Shown: positions 34,854 through 44,868, numbered from the stretch's first letter. The stretch is 64,000 nt of DNA from Phytopseudomonas flavescens (GCF_900100535.1 NZ_FNDG01000023.1:1-64000), one strand, 5' to 3'. The notes: generated by a model not told the origin, from the letters alone. Made by a program: numbers and translations.

Positions 34854-34901
34854 GGTCTGTAGACGTTTCAGCGCGAGCCGTGCGTGAAACGTCAACAGCC
34901 C
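34853..34901. repeat. Short GGGTCTGTTGACG-family repeat abutting the ltaA stop codon
   Basis: GGGTCTGTAGACGTTTCAGC at the left and GTGAAACGTCAACAGCCCC at the right form an imperfect inverted repeat of ~20-nt arms with a short loop. The first base is also the last base of the ltaA stop codon. It could serve as a transcription end for ltaA, although no T-run follows. Confidence 0.65.
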
Positions 34902-34984
34902 CTGGGCACCGCCCGGATGACACCAGGATCACCCGATCCCGCCAACCTCGCCTCGCCGCTTCGTCACCCCCGGTGACCGCTTCA

Positions 34985-36060
34985 CCAGGCGTGCTGTGGA
35001 TAACGCCAACGGTTGGCGTCCGCGCGAAAATCGGCGGGCGTTTGCCGACGCATTCGCTGCGATCCCGGGCAGGCGGCATTCAAGCCTGTGGGGATAAGCC
35101 ACGGCACCATCCCCAGAACAGGTGGACGCTCCTGTGGGTAAGCTGTCGGCAAGCGGCTGCAGGCCAGGCCCTCCGCCGGCTCGCGCATTTCGTACAAAAA
35201 ACGTTCTATTTCAGCAGCTTATATCCATGGTTACGCACACTCGCTGTGCAACAGCCATTACATAAGCTGTGCATAGGTGCCCAGGCCCCAGCGGCCACGG
35301 GCCTTGTGGCGAGGCGATCATTTTTTGTCCAGCACCCGGGGCGGATTGTTCATCCACAGCCCTCCGCCAGCGCAGCTCTCCTGCTGTGGATACTTGTCCC
35401 CGCAATCCGTGGACGATGACGTGGATAAGCTGTAGGCAAACCGCCAGGGCCCTTGCCAGGCAAGGGCCCTGGCGATTCGAGTGAAAAACGTTCTGTCTCA
35501 ATGGTTTGCTGAGTTATCTACACACAGAAGCTGTGCGCTTACCTGTGCATAAGGTGTTCAGCACCGGCTGCAGGCCGGTAACCACGAGGCCCGCACGGGG
35601 ATGATCACTTTTCGACCAGCGCTCCCTGCCTCGGATGACGGGCGGCCGCCCCCGGTCGCCGGCCGCCAGGGCGGGACAACCCGGTGAACGGATGTCCCCA
35701 GAGTCCGTGGATCAAGCTGTGAACAACCTGTCATCATTGCGACGCAAGCCGCTATCCACGGTGCCTGCCGGGCATTGTTCAAAAAACCGGCAATTTGGAC
35801 CGGGTAAGTTTCCGGCCAACAGGCTGCGCTGGCAAGCCCCTGCCCGATGCCATAGGAATGCCTGTGCACAGTACTGTGGATAACCTGCTTGCCGGAGGGC
35901 CTTGACGGCCATCAGCGGCTGTCGATACCCGCAACGGCGGGCTGCGAGGCGCTGCATGGGCGATCAGCTCGAACGGCACCTGGCCAACCGCCAGGCTTGC
36001 CCACAATTGCTGTGCGCACGGCTGTGGACAAGCTGTTCGGCACAGGCTGCAGCCCCCGTA
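34985..36060. repeat. Array of degenerate modules carrying DnaA-box-like TGTGGATAA
   Basis: This gene-free stretch repeats a loose module. Exact TGTGGATAA (complement of the DnaA box TTATCCACA) is at 34995-35003 and 35875-35883. One-mismatch forms are near 35350, 35385, 35420, 35514 and 36023. Two longer units align in order: AAAAACGTTCT (35198 and 35484), CTGTGC...CATAAG, a GATCA(C/T)TTTT block before ACCAGC/CCAGC (35316 and 35602), then TCCGTGGA...AAGCTGT. The period is about 290 bp. Related modules occur at 52.05-52.35 kb. No dnaA, rpmH or replication gene is nearby. Confidence 0.6.
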
Positions 36061-36105
36061 TCACCTGCCCCGCAGGAGGCTGCACAATTTTCGATCAACG
36101 ACCGA

Positions 36106-37206
36106 TCAATACTCGATGCTCACGTCGTTACGTGGCACGCTGCAGCAGGACAGGATGTATCCCTCGGCCACGTCCTCGTCGGTGATCCCGCCGTTGTGCT
36201 CCATATCCACATCGCCCGCCGTCTTCAGTACCTTGCAGGTTCCGCAAATCCCCATCCCGCATGCCTTGGGGATATGCAGCCCGAGCTTCGCCGCCGCCGC
36301 GTGCACGGTTTCGCCGGGACCGACCTGAATGCTCTTGCCGGTACTGGTGAATGCCACCTGATTGAGATCGGCAGCCGGCACGTCCGGCGCATCGGCGGCC
36401 TGCTCGGCCAGTTCCTTGACCTCCTCGCGCACGTCCGCCGGTACCGGGCCGAAGGCCTCCTCGTGGTAGCGGCTCATATCGAAGCCCTTGGCCTCGAGCA
36501 GCCGCTTGACCGCCGCCATGTAGGGCGTCGGCCCGCAGCAGAAGATCTCCCGTTGCAGGTAGTCCGGCGCCATCAGTTGCAACATGGGCTCGTTGAGGTA
36601 GCCGCGGTAGCCCGACCAGGCCTCGCCCAGGCCATGCTTCTCGCAGATCACGTGCAGGCTGAAGTTGTTGATCCGCGCCGCCATGTGTTCCAGCTCGCGG
36701 TGGTAGATGATGTCCTTGGGCGAGCGCGCGCTGTGCACGAAGACCATGTCGACGTTGCCGTTGGTGTCGTAGAACCAGCGGGCCATCGACATCACCGGGG
36801 TGATACCCACGCCGCCGCTGAGAAACAGCACCTTGTCCGCCGGGAAGTCGATGGCATTGAACAGCCCGACCGGGCCGTGCACCGCCAGTTCCTGGCCTTC
36901 GGAGAGGTTATCGTGCAGCCAGTTGGAGACCTTGCCACCCGGCACCCGCTTGATGGTGATGGAGAAGCTGTAGGGCACCGAGGGTGAGCTGGAGATGGTG
37001 TAGGAGCGCATCACCGGCTGGCCGTCGATCTCCAGCTCCAGGGTGACGAACTGTCCGGGCTTGAAGAAGAACAGCACCGGCTGGTCGGCCATGAAGCAGA
37101 AGGTGCGGACGTCCCAGGTTTCCTGAATGACCTTGACGCAACGCACCAGGTGGCGGCCGTTGCTCCAGGTCTGGGTGGTGACGGGGTAGAGAAAGTCGTT
37201 CGACAT
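36106..37206 (-). CDS. gbcB: Glycine betaine monooxygenase reductase component
   Basis: 366 residues from ATG 37206 (MSNDFLYPVTTQTWSNGRH). FAD domain RSYTISSSPSV, NAD domain FLSGGVGITPVMSM and CGPTPYMAAVKRLL, and a C-terminal plant-type [2Fe-2S] domain with ACGMGICGTCKV and SCCS. It passes electrons from NAD(P)H to GbcA for oxidative demethylation of glycine betaine. Divergent from gbcA over a 354-bp shared promoter region. Confidence 0.96.
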   Translation of the reverse strand: MSNDFLYPVTTQTWSNGRHLVRCVKVIQETWDVRTFCFMADQPVLFFFKPGQFVTLELEIDGQPVMRSYTISSSPSVPYSFSITIKRVPGGKVSNWLHDNLSEGQELAVHGPVGLFNAIDFPADKVLFLSGGVGITPVMSMARWFYDTNGNVDMVFVHSARSPKDIIYHRELEHMAARINNFSLHVICEKHGLGEAWSGYRGYLNEPMLQLMAPDYLQREIFCCGPTPYMAAVKRLLEAKGFDMSRYHEEAFGPVPADVREEVKELAEQAADAPDVPAADLNQVAFTSTGKSIQVGPGETVHAAAAKLGLHIPKACGMGICGTCKVLKTAGDVDMEHNGGITDEDVAEGYILSCCSVPRNDVSIEY

Positions 37207-37560
37207 GGTGATTGCTCTCGCGCACGCAGGCCGCTCACCGGCCCTGTCTTCGCGGCGATTGTGCGCAACGCACCTGCCCGTCATTTACCTGCCAGCGACA
37301 TCGGCATGCTAACGGCGACCTGCCCCGTGAACACTGGCCTACCGAGTCGGGAACTGATTCGACCATGTCGCCCATGGATAAGGATCGCTCGGCGCCCAGC
37401 TCCACACTCGCTTCCAGCCGAACAGGATAAGAGCGTACCCGCAACTCCTCCGTAGAACGCCACTCGGCAGGCGCTCAGGGGTGCGACGCGCCACCTTGCG
37501 TACCACCGCAATAGCCACTTTCACGGCCGGCGCAGCGCGCTCGCCCCGAGGAGTTATCCG
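37207..37560. promoter_or_regulatory. Divergent gbcB-gbcA promoter region
   Basis: No gene seen in 354 bp between the divergent gbcB and gbcA starts. In P. aeruginosa this region is activated by GbdR in response to glycine betaine or dimethylglycine, and a GbdR gene is present at 52.5 kb. I could not assign the exact GbdR sites by eye. Confidence 0.55.
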
Positions 37561-38853
37561 ATGACCGTCATCTCCACACTGAGCCTGGGCGACCCCCTGG
37601 ATGCGGCACGCGCAGCGACCGCCGACATGCTGCAGAACCGCGAGCGCACCTTTTCACTGCCGCAGCCGTTCTACAATGACGAGCGTCTGTTCCAGCTCGA
37701 CATGCAGGAGATCTTCCACAAGGAATGGCTGATCGCCGGCATGACCTGCGAGATCCCTACCAAGGGCAATTACCTGACCCTGCAGATCGGCAACAACCCG
37801 ATCATCGTCATCCGTGGCGCCGAGGGCAGCGTGCACGCCTTCCATAACGTCTGCCGGCACCGCGGCTCGCGGTTGTGCACCAGCGACAAGGGCAAGGTGG
37901 CCAAGCTGGTCTGCCCCTACCATCAGTGGACCTACGAACTCGATGGCCGCCTGCTGTTCGCCGGCACCGAGATGGGCGCCGACTTCGACCTCAAGGACTA
38001 CAGCCTCAAGCCGGTGAACTGCAAGACCGCGGGCGGCTACATCTTCATTTCCCTGGCCGAGAACCCGCCGGCCATCGACGAGTTCCTCGCCACCCTGGCG
38101 CACTACATGGAACCCTACGACATGGAGAACACCAAGGTGGCGGTGCAGACCACCATCAGGGAGGCGGCCAACTGGAAGCTGGTGCTGGAGAACAACCGCG
38201 AGTGCTACCACTGCAACGGCTCGCACCCGGAACTGCTCAACACCCTGCTGGAATGGGACGACACCAACGACCCGCGTGCCAGCCAGGCGTTCAAGGATCA
38301 CGTCGCCGAATCCGCGGCCAAATGGGAAGCCGAGAAAATCCCCTACCTGCATGCCGGTTTCGGCCTGCGCAACCGCATCGTGCGCATGCCCCTGCTCAAA
38401 GGCACGGTGTCCATGACCATGGACGGCAAGCAGGGCAGCCAGAAGCTGATGGGGCGCATCCAGAACCCGGACCTGGGCTCGATGCGCATCCTCCACCTGC
38501 CGCACTCGTGGAACCACTGCATGGGCGACCACATGATCGTCTTCACCGTGTGGCCGATCAGCGCCCAGGAAACCCTGGTCACCACCAAGTGGCTGGTGCA
38601 CAAGGATGCTGTCGAAGGCGTCGACTACGACGTGGCACGCCTGCGCCAGGTCTGGGACGCCACCAACGATCAGGACCGCCGCCTGGCCGAAGAGAACCAG
38701 CGCGGCATCAACTCCAGCGCCTACCAGCCCGGCCCCTACTCGAAGACCTACGAATTCGGCGTGGTCAACTTCATCGACTGGTACAGCGGGCGCATGCTCA
38801 ACAACCTGGGTGCCGCGCCGGCGCCTTATCTGCGGGATGTGAAAGCGCAGTAA
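37561..38853 (+). CDS. gbcA: Glycine betaine monooxygenase oxygenase component (Rieske)
   Basis: 430 residues. Rieske [2Fe-2S] ligands in VCRHRGSRLC and CPYHQWTYELDG; mononuclear iron motif ENNRECYHCNGSHPE. It removes one methyl group from glycine betaine as formaldehyde, giving dimethylglycine. Partner of gbcB. An AGGAG site (CGAGGAGTTATCCG) precedes the ATG. A strong terminator follows. Confidence 0.97.
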   Translation: MTVISTLSLGDPLDAARAATADMLQNRERTFSLPQPFYNDERLFQLDMQEIFHKEWLIAGMTCEIPTKGNYLTLQIGNNPIIVIRGAEGSVHAFHNVCRHRGSRLCTSDKGKVAKLVCPYHQWTYELDGRLLFAGTEMGADFDLKDYSLKPVNCKTAGGYIFISLAENPPAIDEFLATLAHYMEPYDMENTKVAVQTTIREAANWKLVLENNRECYHCNGSHPELLNTLLEWDDTNDPRASQAFKDHVAESAAKWEAEKIPYLHAGFGLRNRIVRMPLLKGTVSMTMDGKQGSQKLMGRIQNPDLGSMRILHLPHSWNHCMGDHMIVFTVWPISAQETLVTTKWLVHKDAVEGVDYDVARLRQVWDATNDQDRRLAEENQRGINSSAYQPGPYSKTYEFGVVNFIDWYSGRMLNNLGAAPAPYLRDVKAQ

Positions 38854-38867
38854 GCGGCTGCGGACAA

Positions 38868-38905
38868 AAAGCCCCGCCAACGTGATGCTGGCGGGGCTTT
38901 GTTTT
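38868..38905. terminator. Bidirectional rho-independent terminator after gbcA
   Basis: AAAGCCCCGCCA (38868-38879) pairs with TGGCGGGGCTTT (38889-38900), a perfect 12-bp stem with a 9-nt loop, followed by GTTTTG and preceded by AAAAA. It lies between the convergent gbcA and cdhB ends, so it can serve both. Confidence 0.9.
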
Positions 38906-38917
38906 GCACGCTCCAAA

Positions 38918-39388
38918 TCAAAGTAGCCCAATCCCCCGTCCGACATAGGCCGAACGCGGCGCCGCCTGTTGCGACTCGGCCAGGCGGTTTATCCGCTCTG
39001 CGACCTGCCCATCGAACGGCGCCGAGCGCCCGGTCGCCGTGTCGATGTTGATCAGCATCTGCTCGCTTTCGGCGACTACCTGCCCGTCATCGCAGCGCTC
39101 GACGAGGTGGTGGATATGCAGGCGCTTGCGATCATGGCCGAGCCATTGGCTGCGTACCTGCACCTCCACGCCGAGTTTCACCTCGGCGAGGAAATTGAGG
39201 TGGCACTCCAGCGTGTAGAGCGTATGCGCGGTACGCGCCCTGCCCGCCTCGTCGAGACCGAGGAGCTCCATCAGCCCATCGGTGGCAAAGCTGCAGATCA
39301 GCAAGTAGTAGGCATCGCGCAGGTGGCCGTTATAGTCGACCCAGTCGGCCTGCACCGCGGTTCGGTAAGTGACGGGCAGCATGCTCAT
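38918..39388 (-). CDS. cdhB: Thioesterase of carnitine catabolism (betainyl-CoA hydrolase)
   Basis: 156 residues. Hotdog-fold 4HBT-type thioesterase: VQADWVDYNGHLRDAYYLLI contains the typical D-x-N-G-H motif, followed by LECHLNFLAEVKLGVEVQVR. It should release glycine betaine from betainyl-CoA formed by the BKACE enzyme. Overlaps the end of the carnitine dehydrogenase gene (ATGA). Together these genes convert carnitine to glycine betaine. Confidence 0.88.
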   Translation of the reverse strand: MSMLPVTYRTAVQADWVDYNGHLRDAYYLLICSFATDGLMELLGLDEAGRARTAHTLYTLECHLNFLAEVKLGVEVQVRSQWLGHDRKRLHIHHLVERCDDGQVVAESEQMLINIDTATGRSAPFDGQVAERINRLAESQQAAPRSAYVGRGIGLL

Positions 39389-40350
39389 TCCTCGAAGGTG
39401 AAGCCGTGGCGCGCCTTGGTCTGGCGCACGGCATCGAGTACCGCCAGCAGGCAGTCGTCGCGGTAGCGCTCCAGCTCGGCGAGGCTGCGCTGGCCCTGCT
39501 GCACACCCGTGCCGGCGACCACCTCGTCGATCAGCGCTTCGGTCAGCTCGGGGGCCTGCAGGTAGCTCCAGGGCAGCTTCAGCGCCGGCCCGAACTGGGC
39601 CATGAAGTGGCGCATGCCGGCGTCGCCGCCCGCCAGGGTGTAGGTCAGGAAGGTGCCCATGAACGACCAGCGCAGCCCGGCCCCGAAGCGGATCGCGTCG
39701 TCGATCTCACCGGTGGTGGCCACGCCGTCGTTGACCAGGTGCAGCGCCTCGCGCCACAGCGCCTCAAGCAGGCGGTCGGCGATGAAACCCGGCACTTCCT
39801 TGCGCACGTGCAGCGGGCGCATGCCCAGTGCGCTGTAGATGCCCATGGCGGCCTGCACGGCCTCAGGCGCGGTGCGCTGGCCACCGACCACCTCCACCAG
39901 CGGCAACAGGTACACCGGGTTGAAAGGATGGCCGACCACGCAGCGCTGCGGGTGACGCGCCCCGGCATAGAAATCGCTGGGCAGCAGGCCCGAGGTGCTG
40001 GAGCCGATGATCACATCGGGGCGCGCTGCGGCGCTGATCCGGGCGTGCAGTTCGAGCTTGAGCGCGAGGCGTTCGGGCGCGCTCTCCTGGATGAAGTCGG
40101 CATCGGCCACACAGGCATCGAGGTCATCGAAAAAGCGCAGTCGATCCATCGCTGCTCCTGGCGCCAGCCCCTGTTTGTGCAGGGCCGGCCAAGCGTTGGC
40201 GATGCGCGTGCGCAGGGCCGCTTCGGCGCCGGGCGCCGGGTCCCAGGCATGCACGTCGAGGCCGTGAGCCAGGGCACGGGCGACCCAGCCAGCGCCGATC
40301 ACCCCGGTACCGAGGGCAGCGAAGGTGTTGATAGCGGTGAGATAAGACAT
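39385..40350 (-). CDS. cdhA: L-carnitine dehydrogenase
   Basis: 321 residues. 3-hydroxyacyl-CoA-dehydrogenase-like: Rossmann ALGTGVIGAGWVARALAHGL, IGSSTSGLLPSDF, CVVGHPFNPVYLLPLVEVV and the hinge KEVPGFIADRLLEALWREAL. In this context it oxidises L-carnitine to 3-dehydrocarnitine with NAD. It is followed by cdhB with overlap and preceded by cdhC 21 bp upstream. Confidence 0.93.
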   Translation of the reverse strand: MSYLTAINTFAALGTGVIGAGWVARALAHGLDVHAWDPAPGAEAALRTRIANAWPALHKQGLAPGAAMDRLRFFDDLDACVADADFIQESAPERLALKLELHARISAAARPDVIIGSSTSGLLPSDFYAGARHPQRCVVGHPFNPVYLLPLVEVVGGQRTAPEAVQAAMGIYSALGMRPLHVRKEVPGFIADRLLEALWREALHLVNDGVATTGEIDDAIRFGAGLRWSFMGTFLTYTLAGGDAGMRHFMAQFGPALKLPWSYLQAPELTEALIDEVVAGTGVQQGQRSLAELERYRDDCLLAVLDAVRQTKARHGFTFEE

Positions 40351-40371
40351 ATCAGGCTCCAGATCGCCGGT

Positions 40372-41256
40372 TCAACGGGGTTTGAGGTTCATCTTTTCGC
40401 GCCCTTCGGCCGGGCTCAGCACCCGCCCGCCAAGACGTTCGATGATCTCGGCCGCACGCTCGACCAGCGAGCCGTTGCTGGCCGGCACGCCCTTGTCCAG
40501 CCAGATGTTGTCTTCCAGGCCGACGCGCACGTTGCCGCCCAGCAGCATGGCCTGGGCGAGCATGGGCATCTGCAGGCGGCCAATGCCGAAGCCGGCCCAG
40601 GTCAGCCCCGGTGGCAGGTTGTCGACCATGGCCTTCATGGTCGTGGTATCCGCCGGTGCGCCCCAGGGAATGCCCAGGCACAGCTGGATCAGCGGGTCGT
40701 CCAGCAAACCTTCCTTGATCATTTGCTTGGCGAACCACAGGTGCCCGGTGTCGAAGATCTCCAGCTCGGCTTTCACGCCCAGCTCGGTGATGCGCTTGGC
40801 GCCAGCGCGCAGCTGCGCCGGGGTGGAGACGTAGATGAAGTCGCCGTCGCCGAAATTCAGGGTGCCGCAATCCAGGGTGCAGATCTCCGGCAGCAGCTCC
40901 TCGATATGGGCCAGACGGGTCAGCGGGCCGACCAGATCGGTGCCGACGCCAAATTCCAGCGGCTGTTCGCCCCGGCCGATCTCCAGGTCGCCCCCCATGC
41001 CGGCAGTGAGGTTGATGATCACGTCGGTGTCGCGCTCGCGGATGCGCTCGACCAGCTCGCGGTACAACGCCACGTCGCGGCTCGGCTTGCCGGTCTGCGG
41101 ATCGCGTACGTGACAGTGGGCGACGGTGGCACCGGCCTTGGCGGCCTCGATGGCAGCAGCGGCGATCTGCTTCGGGGTGACCGGAATGGCCGGATGACGG
41201 CCGACGGTATCGCCAGCGCCGGTGACCGCACAGGTGATGATGACTTCATTGTTCAT
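40372..41256 (-). CDS. cdhC: BKACE-family 3-dehydrocarnitine cleavage enzyme
   Basis: 294 residues from ATG 41256 (MNNEVIITCAVTGAGDTVG), with AGGAG upstream. BKACE (DUF849) signatures: zinc ligands in GATVAHCHVRDPQTGKPS, then INLTAGMGGDL and VRVGLEDNIWLDKG. Family members condense a beta-keto acid with acetyl-CoA; this one should turn 3-dehydrocarnitine into betainyl-CoA plus acetoacetate. Middle gene of the carnitine operon. Confidence 0.92.
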   Translation of the reverse strand: MNNEVIITCAVTGAGDTVGRHPAIPVTPKQIAAAAIEAAKAGATVAHCHVRDPQTGKPSRDVALYRELVERIRERDTDVIINLTAGMGGDLEIGRGEQPLEFGVGTDLVGPLTRLAHIEELLPEICTLDCGTLNFGDGDFIYVSTPAQLRAGAKRITELGVKAELEIFDTGHLWFAKQMIKEGLLDDPLIQLCLGIPWGAPADTTTMKAMVDNLPPGLTWAGFGIGRLQMPMLAQAMLLGGNVRVGLEDNIWLDKGVPASNGSLVERAAEIIERLGGRVLSPAEGREKMNLKPR

Positions 41257-41323
41257 GTTCGATCTCCTCTTCTTCGGGGCGAACGCCGTCACCGCGCATG
41301 CACGGTAACGACGATGGATGGGA

Positions 41324-42259
41324 TTAGCGGTTGGCGTTCAGGGCTTCGGCGGCAGGCTTGCCGTCACGGGTGGTGACGCCTTCCAGCCAGCCGGCGACGG
41401 CATCGGGGTTGGCGGCAATCCACTCACGCGCCACTTTGTCTGGCGCCTGGCGGTCCATGATCGGCTGCATCAGCTCGGCCTCCTGCGCGCTGGTGAAGCG
41501 CAGGCTGGTCAGCAGGCGATTGGCGTTGGGGCAGCGCTGGGCGTAGTCCGGCGACGTCACCGTGGAAACCGTCGCAGCCCCGTCGTTGGGCCCGAACACC
41601 CCTTCGGTACCGCTCAGGTAGGTGATCGGCATCTGCAGGTTCATCGGATGCGGCTTCCAGCCGAAGAACACCACCGGTTTCTCGCTGCGCACCGCGCGGC
41701 CCACGGCGGCGAGCATGCCGGCCTCGCTGGACTCCACCAGCGTGAACTCACCCAGACCGAAGCGGTTCTGGTCGATCATCTTCTGGATCGCCATATTGGC
41801 GCCGGAGCCGGCCTCGATACCGTAGATCTTGCCGTCCAGCTGGCTCTTGAAGCGCGGGATATCGGCCAGGGTCTTGAGGCCCTGCTCGGCGGCGTAACGG
41901 GGCACGGCGAGCACCGCCACGGCATCGTTCAACGAGGGCTGCTCGGCCACCTTCACCGCACCGGCATCGAGGAAGGGCTTGATGTTGTCGTCCATGATCG
42001 GCTTCCAGTAGCCGAGAAAGGCGTCGACCTGGCCCTTCTGGATGCCGGCGAAGATGATCTGCTGCGAGGCCTGGGTCTGGGTCGTTTCATAACCGAGGCC
42101 TTGCAGCAGTTCGCTGGCCACGGCGGTGGTGGCGACCACGTCCGTCCAGCCGACGGCGCCGAGGCGAACGGTCTTGCAACTCGCCTCGTCGGCGGCCAGC
42201 AAGGGGGAACTGAGCAAGGTGAAGGTGCAGCATGCTGCGAACGCAGTCAGCGTTTTCAT
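41324..42259 (-). CDS. caiX: Carnitine-binding periplasmic protein CaiX
   Basis: 311 residues from ATG 42259. The signal peptide ends SSPLLAADEAS. An OpuAC-type substrate-binding domain follows (VRLGAVGWTDVVATTAVASE, VDAFLGYWKPIMDDNI, FFGWKPHPMNLQMPITYL), with conserved aromatic residues for quaternary-ammonium binding. In P. aeruginosa CaiX brings carnitine to the CbcV/CbcW transporter; both of those are present here 12 kb away. First gene of caiX-cdhCAB, divergent from cdhR. Confidence 0.93.
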   Translation of the reverse strand: MKTLTAFAACCTFTLLSSPLLAADEASCKTVRLGAVGWTDVVATTAVASELLQGLGYETTQTQASQQIIFAGIQKGQVDAFLGYWKPIMDDNIKPFLDAGAVKVAEQPSLNDAVAVLAVPRYAAEQGLKTLADIPRFKSQLDGKIYGIEAGSGANMAIQKMIDQNRFGLGEFTLVESSEAGMLAAVGRAVRSEKPVVFFGWKPHPMNLQMPITYLSGTEGVFGPNDGAATVSTVTSPDYAQRCPNANRLLTSLRFTSAQEAELMQPIMDRQAPDKVAREWIAANPDAVAGWLEGVTTRDGKPAAEALNANR

Positions 42260-42449
42260 AAGAGGGCTCCTCAACGGTTTGATCTGTTTTTTAGTACCGT
42301 GACCGGGAAAGCGCGGATTCCGATGAGCCCACCCTACGCAGTTGCCTCGTAAGCGATTCGCACTATATCGACACAAAACCAGACCCTACCGACTTGATCG
42401 CTGGGCGCACCTGCCGTTAGATGCGGACTCCACACGCGGGGATTCCGCC

Positions 42450-43409
42450 ATGTCGCCCCCCTTCTGCTTCTTCCTGCTGCCTGGGTTTTCGATGATGGGG
42501 CTGATGTCCGCCATCGAGCCGTTGCGGGTTGCCAATCGCTTTCACGCACACTACAGCTGGCGCCTGCTCAGCGACGATGGCCAGGCCGTACCGGCCAGCA
42601 ACGGCATGTCGCTGAATGTCGACGACGCTCTGGATGACGAGTTGGCGGACGCCAGCCTGTTCGTGGTGGCCGGTTTCGATCCGCTGGCGACGTTCAGCCC
42701 GCAGTTGGCGAGCCGCCTGCGCCGAGCGGATCGGGGGTGCCGGGTGCTGGGCGGAATCGACACCGGCAGCTTCGTGCTGGCCGAGGCCGGGCTGCTGGAC
42801 GCACGGCAGCGCTTCACCTTGCACTGGGAAGCGCTGGATGCCTTTCGCGAACGTTATCCACAGTTGCAGCCGACCCAGGAACTGTTCGAAATCGACGGCC
42901 GGCGCATCACCAGTGCAGGCGGCACCAGCAGCCTCGACCTGATGCTCGGGCTGATCGGCCGCGACCATGGCGAGCCGCTGTCGATTCAGGTATCCGAGCA
43001 GTTCGTGCTCGGCCGCATCCGTACGCGGCTGGATCACCAGCGCATGCAGGTCAGCAGCCGCTATGGCATTCACGACAAGAAGCTGGCCCTGGTGATCGCC
43101 GAGATGGAGCGCTGCACCGAGGAGCCTCGTTCTCCCGGGCAGTTGGCCGACACGGTGGGCATCACCAGCCGGCAACTGGAGCGGCTGTTCCGTCAGCACC
43201 TGAGCACCACGCCCATCACCTTTTACCTCGGCCTGCGGCTCGACAAGGCACGCCAGCTGTTGCGCCAGAGCGACCTCAGCGTGCTGGAGGTGGCGCTGGC
43301 CTGCGGCTTCGAGTCGGCCTCCTACTTCGCCCGCCGCTACCGCACCCGCTTCGCCGTCAGCCCGCGCCAGGACAGACACGAAGCGACACCGCCCACCCTA
43401 CGACCGTGA
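42450..43409 (+). CDS. cdhR: CdhR, GATase1-like AraC-family activator of carnitine catabolism
   Basis: 319 residues from ATG 42450 (MSPPFCFFLLPGFSMMGLMS); a TTG start at 42342 is possible but unlikely. The N-terminal glutamine-amidotransferase-like ligand domain includes LGGIDTGSFVLAEAGLLD. The C-terminal double helix-turn-helix is AraC-type (SPGQLADTVGITSRQLERLF, LSVLEVALACGFESASYFAR). It is divergent from caiX and expected to activate caiX-cdhCAB on carnitine. Confidence 0.92.
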   Translation: MSPPFCFFLLPGFSMMGLMSAIEPLRVANRFHAHYSWRLLSDDGQAVPASNGMSLNVDDALDDELADASLFVVAGFDPLATFSPQLASRLRRADRGCRVLGGIDTGSFVLAEAGLLDARQRFTLHWEALDAFRERYPQLQPTQELFEIDGRRITSAGGTSSLDLMLGLIGRDHGEPLSIQVSEQFVLGRIRTRLDHQRMQVSSRYGIHDKKLALVIAEMERCTEEPRSPGQLADTVGITSRQLERLFRQHLSTTPITFYLGLRLDKARQLLRQSDLSVLEVALACGFESASYFARRYRTRFAVSPRQDRHEATPPTLRP

Positions 43410-43740
43410 AAAGGCGCAAGCATCCTACGGGCTGCAAAAAGGCGAAAGCGGCCGTAGGGTGGATGACGCTCTTTTCATCCACCATCGCGATCGCAGAGCG
43501 GTGGACGGATGAAGCGTCGTCCACCCTACAAATGTCCGCTAGCGCCTTGTGGCTGCCTGTCAATCATCCCCTGCTCTGGGACAAGTCTTCCAAAAGAGGC
43601 GTATCCGATCGCGACCTCGCCTTGACGCTTTCGGCAATCCCCCGGTCGCTTTTGCACCCGGTCGACCAGGCGCCGAGGCATATGCTCCCCACAAAGCGCC
43701 AGCAACGAATCTGGTGCCACCAATCAACGGGAGCAGCCTG
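43410..43740. other. Gap between cdhR and the dipeptidase gene
   Basis: 331 bp without a gene. The left half is filled by the 110-bp repeat unit at 43439-43548. The rest (43549-43740) should hold the dipeptidase promoter; no further structure was recognised. Confidence 0.5.
43439..43548. repeat. 110-bp nested inverted repeat, identical to the copy at 60055-60164
   Basis: Outer ends AAGGCGAAAGCGG and CCGCTAGCGCCTT enclose the inner pair GTAGGGTGGAT / GTCCACCCTAC. Every base agrees with the copy 16.6 kb to the right, in the same orientation. Non-coding, small and folded: a non-autonomous mobile element or REP-like unit. Confidence 0.8.
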
Positions 43741-44718
<978 letters not shown>

Positions 44719-44739
44719 GCCGGACGCGCCGCCAAATCC

Positions 44740-44841
44740 GTAGGGTGGATCGGGGCGCGTAGCTGACGCTCTTTTCATCCACCACTCCACAGCGCGGTGA
44801 CTCACCGTTCTGGTGGATGGATAAAGCGCCATCCACCCTAC
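44740..44841. repeat. TAGGGTGGA / TCCACCCTA inverted repeat, copy 4 (variant)
   Basis: GTAGGGTGGATCGGGGCGCG at the left and GCGCCATCCACCCTAC at the right, with an inner TCATCCACCAC / GGTGGATGGAT pair. The middle differs from the 110-bp units. It fills the gap between the dipeptidase-like gene and the next gene. Confidence 0.7.
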
Positions 44842-44868
44842 AAACGACTTGATTATGGAGTTATCCAC

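Noticed and set aside
34985..36060. Replication origin
   Set aside because: DnaA-box-like motifs are abundant, but there is no dnaA, rpmH, gidA or AT-rich unwinding region, and similar modules occur elsewhere in the window.
34985..36060. CRISPR array
   Set aside because: Repeat units are degenerate, long and unevenly spaced, with no constant short repeat or cas gene.
35902..36987. 361-codon plus-strand frame opposite gbcB
   Set aside because: Antisense to gbcB and starts in the repeat array; composition shadow.
42854..42862. Exact DnaA box TTATCCACA
   Set aside because: Lies within the cdhR coding sequence as an isolated copy and is expected by chance.
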